Shown here piece after piece: positions 60,916 through 64,000 of a stretch of DNA of 64,000 nt (the stretch's first letter is position 1; each line of letters begins with the position of its first letter). This DNA is from Actinokineospora enzanensis DSM 44649 (GTDB taxonomy: Bacteria > Actinomycetota > Actinomycetes > Mycobacteriales > Pseudonocardiaceae): NCBI RefSeq assembly GCF_000374445.1, contig NZ_KB894404.1, positions 1 through 64,000 of the forward strand, read 5' to 3'. The notes under the pieces were generated by a model, which worked only from the letters and a program-made list of their open reading frames with translations, was not told where the DNA came from and made no database searches. Made by a program: the position numbers and the translations under genes.

Positions 60916-61980
60916 GTGAACCAGGGCAGGCGACGGGCGGCCGACGTCGTCGCCGAGGGGTTCGAGCGGCTCGCGGCCGTGGAGGACGAGGTGTCGGCGT
61001 TCCGGAGCGTCGATCGGGAGCGCGCACTGCTCCGAGCGGTCGAGGTGGATCGTCGGATCAATGCGGGCGAGTCGCTTCCGTTCGCGGGCGTGCCGATCGG
61101 GGTGAAGCACTCCGAGCGGTCGCGGTCGGTACAGGTGCACAGATTGCTGGCGGCGGGCTGTGTTCCGCTCGGTACGACCACCGTGCCGGGACCGGGAACG
61201 CCGTGGCGGACCTGGGGGCAGGCCGATGGCGGGCCCACGCGCAATCCGTGGCGGGGTGACCGGACGCCGGGAGGGTCGTCGGCGGGGTCCGGGGTCGCGG
61301 TGGCCACGGGGGTGGTGCCGGTCGCGACCGGGGTCGACGGCGCCGGTTCCGTGCGGATCCCCGCCGCGTGGTGCGGTGTGCTGGGGATCAAGACCACCGG
61401 TCGGACGGCGCCCGGACCACTGGTGTTCGACGTCGCGGACGCGGCGGCGTACCTCCAGGTCGTGTCGGGCCGGGCGACGAAGTCACGGCGATTGTCGGTC
61501 GCGTGGTCCTCCGACCTGGGGTACGCCGAGACCGACGACGAACAGGCCCGGATTGCCTGGCAATGCGTGCACCGAGTGCTCGACAGCGGAGCGGTCCGGT
61601 TCGTCGACATGGACGTGCGATTACTCGACCCCGCACCCGCCTGGTACGCGCTGCGCGCGAACGAACCTGCTCGCCACGCGGAGAACGATCACCGGCTGGC
61701 GTCCGTGTTCGAGACGGTCGACCTGGTGCTGACGCCGACCACGCCCGGTCCACCACACCGGCACGAGGGCCCGGGGGAGCGGATCAACACCACCCTGACC
61801 TGGGCATTCAACGTCAGCGGCCACCCGGCCGCCACGATCCCGGCAGGTCTGGACCACGAGGGATGCCCGGTGGGCGTGCAGGCGGTCGCACGGCCGCACC
61901 ACGAGGACGACCTCATCACCTTCGCCGCCGCCGTGCACGCGGTCGCGCCCTGGGAAAGACCGCCGATCCGGGCGATGTGA
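60916..61980 (+). CDS. amidase-signature family protein, short
   Basis: A 354-residue protein of the amidase (GatA-like) family, about 100 residues shorter than usual. GVPIGVKHS has the catalytic Lys; [10 protein letters not shown] and [12 protein letters not shown] carry the Ser-cisSer pair. Similarity to amidase N-termini ([13 protein letters not shown]) continues upstream of the GTG at 60916 back to about 60889, where the nearest codons are CTG (60898) and GTC (60886, with GGAGGT upstream), so the true start may be non-canonical or lost. A TTA codon lies at 61621. Substrate unknown. Confidence 0.8.
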   Translation: MNQGRRRAADVVAEGFERLAAVEDEVSAFRSVDRERALLRAVEVDRRINAGESLPFAGVPIGVKHSERSRSVQVHRLLAAGCVPLGTTTVPGPGTPWRTWGQADGGPTRNPWRGDRTPGGSSAGSGVAVATGVVPVATGVDGAGSVRIPAAWCGVLGIKTTGRTAPGPLVFDVADAAAYLQVVSGRATKSRRLSVAWSSDLGYAETDDEQARIAWQCVHRVLDSGAVRFVDMDVRLLDPAPAWYALRANEPARHAENDHRLASVFETVDLVLTPTTPGPPHRHEGPGERINTTLTWAFNVSGHPAATIPAGLDHEGCPVGVQAVARPHHEDDLITFAAAVHAVAPWERPPIRAM

Positions 61981-62073
61981 GCACCCGCCCGCGCGAGCCG
62001 TACATGCGGCACTGCTCGGTCAATCCCGCACAGCCGAACCCCGGCGAGCGCCGAGGATCGGAACCCACCGGGG

Positions 62074-62162
62074 TTGTCCACAGGCATGATCATTACGGCC
62101 GGGCACTGTCGGTCTTGCCGGGTAGAATTGACTTCGGGGGTCCCCCACGGAGTTGTCCACAG
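62074..62162 (+). repeat. dispersed intergenic element C
   Basis: TTGTCCACAG (62074-62083), 39 nt, TAGAATtg (62123-62130), then the palindrome gggggtccccc and a second TTGTCCACAG (62153-62162). It follows the amidase stop and points towards the 3' end of the convergent PP2C gene, so no gene lies downstream; a remnant or an RNA with no coding role is possible. Confidence 0.5.
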
Positions 62163-62190
62163 GTCGACCGCAGCGCTTGACAAGCGGCGC

Positions 62191-62901
62191 TCAGGGGATG
62201 TCCAGCACCACGGCGGTGAGGTTGTCGGGGGCGCCCAGGCCGTAGACCGTGGTGCGGAGCGTGTCGACCAGTGCGACCGGGTCGGGGATGCGGCACAGGT
62301 TGTGCAGCGTGCCCGGGTCCAGCACCGAGCTGATGCCGTCCGTGCACAGGAACAGCCGCGTCGGGGTCGACAGCGGGAGTTCGAGGACGTGCGGGACCGG
62401 GCCGGGGTCGGGGGGATCGCCGAGGGCCTGGGTGAGGCCGCCGGTCACGGCGTCGTCCACGGTGAGCTGGGTGAGGGTGCCGCGGGTGATGTCGTAGACG
62501 CGGCTGTCGCCGATGTTGAAGCAGACGGCGTGGTCGGCGGCGACCAGGACGCCCGCGATGGTGGTGCCCATGCCGGAGGTCTCGACGCCGCGGTTGGCCA
62601 GGTCGTAGAGCTCGGCGTTGATGTCCACCAGGCCCGCGGCGGTCTCGCCGGGGGTGGTCCAGGCCAGGTAGCGGTCGGCGGCGGTGACCAGGGCGGTCGC
62701 GCTGGCGACCTCGCCCGCGGCGTGGCCGCCCATGCCGTCGGCGACCGCGCACAGGACGGTCCGGGACGGTTGCGCGCGCAGGTCCACCACTGCGGGCTCG
62801 GACGACTGGGTGAACCAGCCGAACACCAACACCGCGTCCTCGTTGCCCTCGCGCACCCGCCCCCGCCCGGTCATCGCGACCGCGCGCACCGCCGTCTGCA
62901 T
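62191..62901 (-). CDS. PP2C family serine/threonine phosphatase
   Basis: A 236-residue metal-dependent phosphatase. All core motifs are intact: REGNEDA near 17-23, ADGMGGHAAGE (about 54-64), NIGDSRVY, CTDGISSVL and APDNLTAVVL near the C-terminus. It removes phosphate from Ser/Thr residues modified by Pkn-type kinases. No transmembrane segment, unlike PstP. ATG 62901. It stands alone. Confidence 0.95.
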   Translation of the reverse strand: MQTAVRAVAMTGRGRVREGNEDAVLVFGWFTQSSEPAVVDLRAQPSRTVLCAVADGMGGHAAGEVASATALVTAADRYLAWTTPGETAAGLVDINAELYDLANRGVETSGMGTTIAGVLVAADHAVCFNIGDSRVYDITRGTLTQLTVDDAVTGGLTQALGDPPDPGPVPHVLELPLSTPTRLFLCTDGISSVLDPGTLHNLCRIPDPVALVDTLRTTVYGLGAPDNLTAVVLDIP

Positions 62902-63110
62902 CCCCCGACGCCTCCCTCAGCACGTGCCGGTGCGGCGATCCCGCCTCCCCGTCGAGTCGCGGGCCAGGTCAGCATACGGGCCTGCCGCGCGCGGTCGGCA
63001 GGCACGCCCCGGAGCTCGAACTGTCCACAGTGGACGCAGGCGCGGCCGGACAGTCCACAGTGGCGGGCAATCCGGTGGACACCCGGTCGCGCGCGGGGCA
63101 CCATCCGGGC

Positions 63111-63482
63111 ATGGCACGGATCGAGCTGGTGCGGGGCGACCTCACCGAGCAGGACGTCGACGTCGTGGTGAACGCGGCCAACTCGTCGCTGCTCGGCGGT
63201 GGCGGGGTCGACGGGGCGATCCACCGCAAGGGCGGGCCGGAGATCCTGGCCGAGTGCAGGCGGCTGCGGGCGGCCGCGGACCTCGGCGCGCGGACCGTGG
63301 CATTCCCGGCCATCTCCGCCGGTATCCACGGGTGGCCGGTCGACTCGGCCGCGCGCATCGCCGTGGGTACGATCTCCGAGGCCCTGCCGGGGGCTCCTGG
63401 CGTCGAGCTCGTGCGGTTCGTGTTGTTCGACGATCGGACGCTCGCGGCCTACACCGCGATATCCGGCGGACTGTCGGGTTGA
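63111..63482 (+). CDS. macro-domain protein with internal deletion
   Basis: A 123-residue protein of the YmdB/MacroD type, which bind or hydrolyse ADP-ribose. The first part is intact (VVNAANSSLLGGGGVDGAIH, 19-38) and so is the last part (GARTVAFPAISAGIHGWP), but they are joined at residue 54 (about 63270): the normal 45-50-residue middle, with the CPTG...LPA...HTVGPVW region, is absent. The reading frame is kept. It may be inactive or altered. ATG 63111. Confidence 0.9.
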   Translation: MARIELVRGDLTEQDVDVVVNAANSSLLGGGGVDGAIHRKGGPEILAECRRLRAAADLGARTVAFPAISAGIHGWPVDSAARIAVGTISEALPGAPGVELVRFVLFDDRTLAAYTAISGGLSG

Positions 63483-63554
63483 CGGCGCGAATACACCAGG
63501 GTGCCCTGCGGGACAACGGCAAAGGTTACCGGCCGGTGCTACCGACGGGTGAGC

Positions 63555-63582
63555 TGACGGTCAAAAGTGACTGTCGTATAAC
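63555..63582 (+). promoter_or_regulatory. candidate promoter of the fabH-like gene
   Basis: TGACGG (63555-63560) and TATAAC (63577-63582) with a 16-nt spacer, in a locally AT-richer stretch upstream of the ketosynthase start. Confidence 0.45.
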
Positions 63583-63646
63583 ACTTTCGGTGAGAAGTTC
63601 ATCACAGGGCGAGCGTTACCCGATGGTAATTCTCCATGGTGTGGCG

Positions 63647-64000
63647 GTGACAGTCATCGCATTGCGCCAAGGCCCGGGGGTCGGCGGCGCGCGGCTGGTC
63701 GGGCTCGGCTCGTACCGGCCGCAGACAGCCGTGGGCAGCGCGGAGATCGCCGCGCGGTTCGGGCGCACCGGCGAGTGGATCCGGGAGCGCACCGGCATCG
63801 TGTCCCGGCGGTTCGCCCGCACCGAGGCCATGGAGGCAATGGCGGTGACCGCGGGTACCCGCGCGCTCACCCAGGCCGGGTACGGCCCGCGGGAGATCGA
63901 CCTGGTGATCGTCGCGACCTGCAGCGCGCAGTCCCCGGTGCCGGTGCGCGCCGCCGCGGTCGCCAAGGCGCTCGGCGCGCCGGACGCGGCCGCCTTCGAC
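63647..64000 (+). CDS. beta-ketoacyl-ACP synthase III family protein (partial)
   Basis: Only the first 118 residues are in the window. GEWIRERTGIVSRRFA (about 44-59) and LVIVATCSAQSPVP (about 86-99) are FabH signatures; the catalytic Cys would follow just after the cut. FabH-type enzymes start fatty acid or polyketide chains from an acyl-CoA. GTG 63647 or the in-frame GTG 63641 is the likely start. No stop is seen because the window ends. Confidence 0.92.
   Translation, partial: MTVIALRQGPGVGGARLVGLGSYRPQTAVGSAEIAARFGRTGEWIRERTGIVSRRFARTEAMEAMAVTAGTRALTQAGYGPREIDLVIVATCSAQSPVPVRAAAVAKALGAPDAAAFD

Noticed and set aside
60873-61259. Alternative plus-strand reading that starts at GTG near 60873 and overlaps the amidase start
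   Set aside because: It has a purine-rich site upstream but an Arg/Gly-rich non-family protein; the amidase frame carries the family motifs.
63021-63062. Two tgtccacagtgg-type motifs upstream of the macro-domain gene
   Set aside because: Similar to the DnaA-box-like motif but no box or palindrome follows; gtccac/gtggac words are frequent in this genome.
1-64000. tRNA genes, rRNA genes and CRISPR arrays
   Set aside because: No cloverleaf with a GTTCRANNC arm, no rRNA-like sequence and no regularly spaced direct repeats were found.

Overview
The window is a chromosomal stretch of a high-GC actinomycete. GTG starts, purine-rich ribosome binding sites, rare TTA codons concentrated in a few regulatory or accessory genes, an LCP cell-wall protein, an acVLRF1-type peptidyl-tRNA hydrolase and a B12-dependent fused mutase all fit a Pseudonocardiaceae-like organism. 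No rRNA, tRNA or CRISPR array was found. Roughly 55 genes are supported, mostly ordinary chromosomal genes, with a small accessory region near 43.6-50.5 kb.

0-16 kb: a small protein and glmS, then a secreted M4 metalloprotease, a large LuxR-type (LAL) regulator with three TTA codons, a membrane protein, an EAL-CBS-GGDEF signalling protein, a lycopene cyclase, a dNTP triphosphohydrolase and a secreted S8-fold peptidase whose usual catalytic His position holds Glu. Two copies of a 122-bp hairpin repeat lie at 39-160 and 4822-4943; their flanks are co-oriented but their loops are exactly inverted.

16-31 kb: a complete IS30 element inserted in a palindromic target, the acVLRF1 hydrolase, an SDR, an ABC-F ATPase with its small HTH partner, a GT87-like membrane enzyme, an ABC exporter, a DesK/DesR-type two-component pair beside an ABC-2 transporter, and a sugar-isomerase/nucleotidyltransferase pair.

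31-41 kb: two alpha/beta hydrolases, then lipid-modification genes in two blocks. One is a coupled operon of FAD oxidoreductase, DUF1365 and CFA-type methyltransferase. The other, on the opposite strand, is CFA-type methyltransferase, DUF1295 and peroxiredoxin. Between them lie an LCP ligase and a secreted cyclophilin. Several joints in these operons are 4-nt start/stop overlaps.

41-52 kb: an MFS pump divergent from a TetR regulator, with a 21-bp-spaced operator array; then an accessory region with a secreted protein, a YVTN/RTX surface protein, an unrecognised two-gene module (204 and 479 aa) and an NTF2-like protein. A 96-nt inverted, decayed copy of the end of the 479-aa gene sits 5.1 kb away and bounds this region. 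A MerR regulator and a methyltransferase then share a 22-bp palindrome.

52-64 kb: acyl-CoA metabolism (fused isobutyryl-CoA mutase, 3-hydroxyacyl-CoA dehydrogenase, 3-hydroxyisobutyryl-CoA hydrolase, PaaI thioesterase), a two-repeat protein, a serine hydrolase, an NlpC-like lipoprotein, a short amidase, a PP2C phosphatase, a macro-domain protein with an internal deletion, and the start of a FabH-type ketosynthase cut by the window end. A dispersed intergenic element (DnaA-box-like motif, then a TAGAAT box and a short palindrome) occurs four times, near 17.6, 18.5, 59.7 and 62.1 kb.
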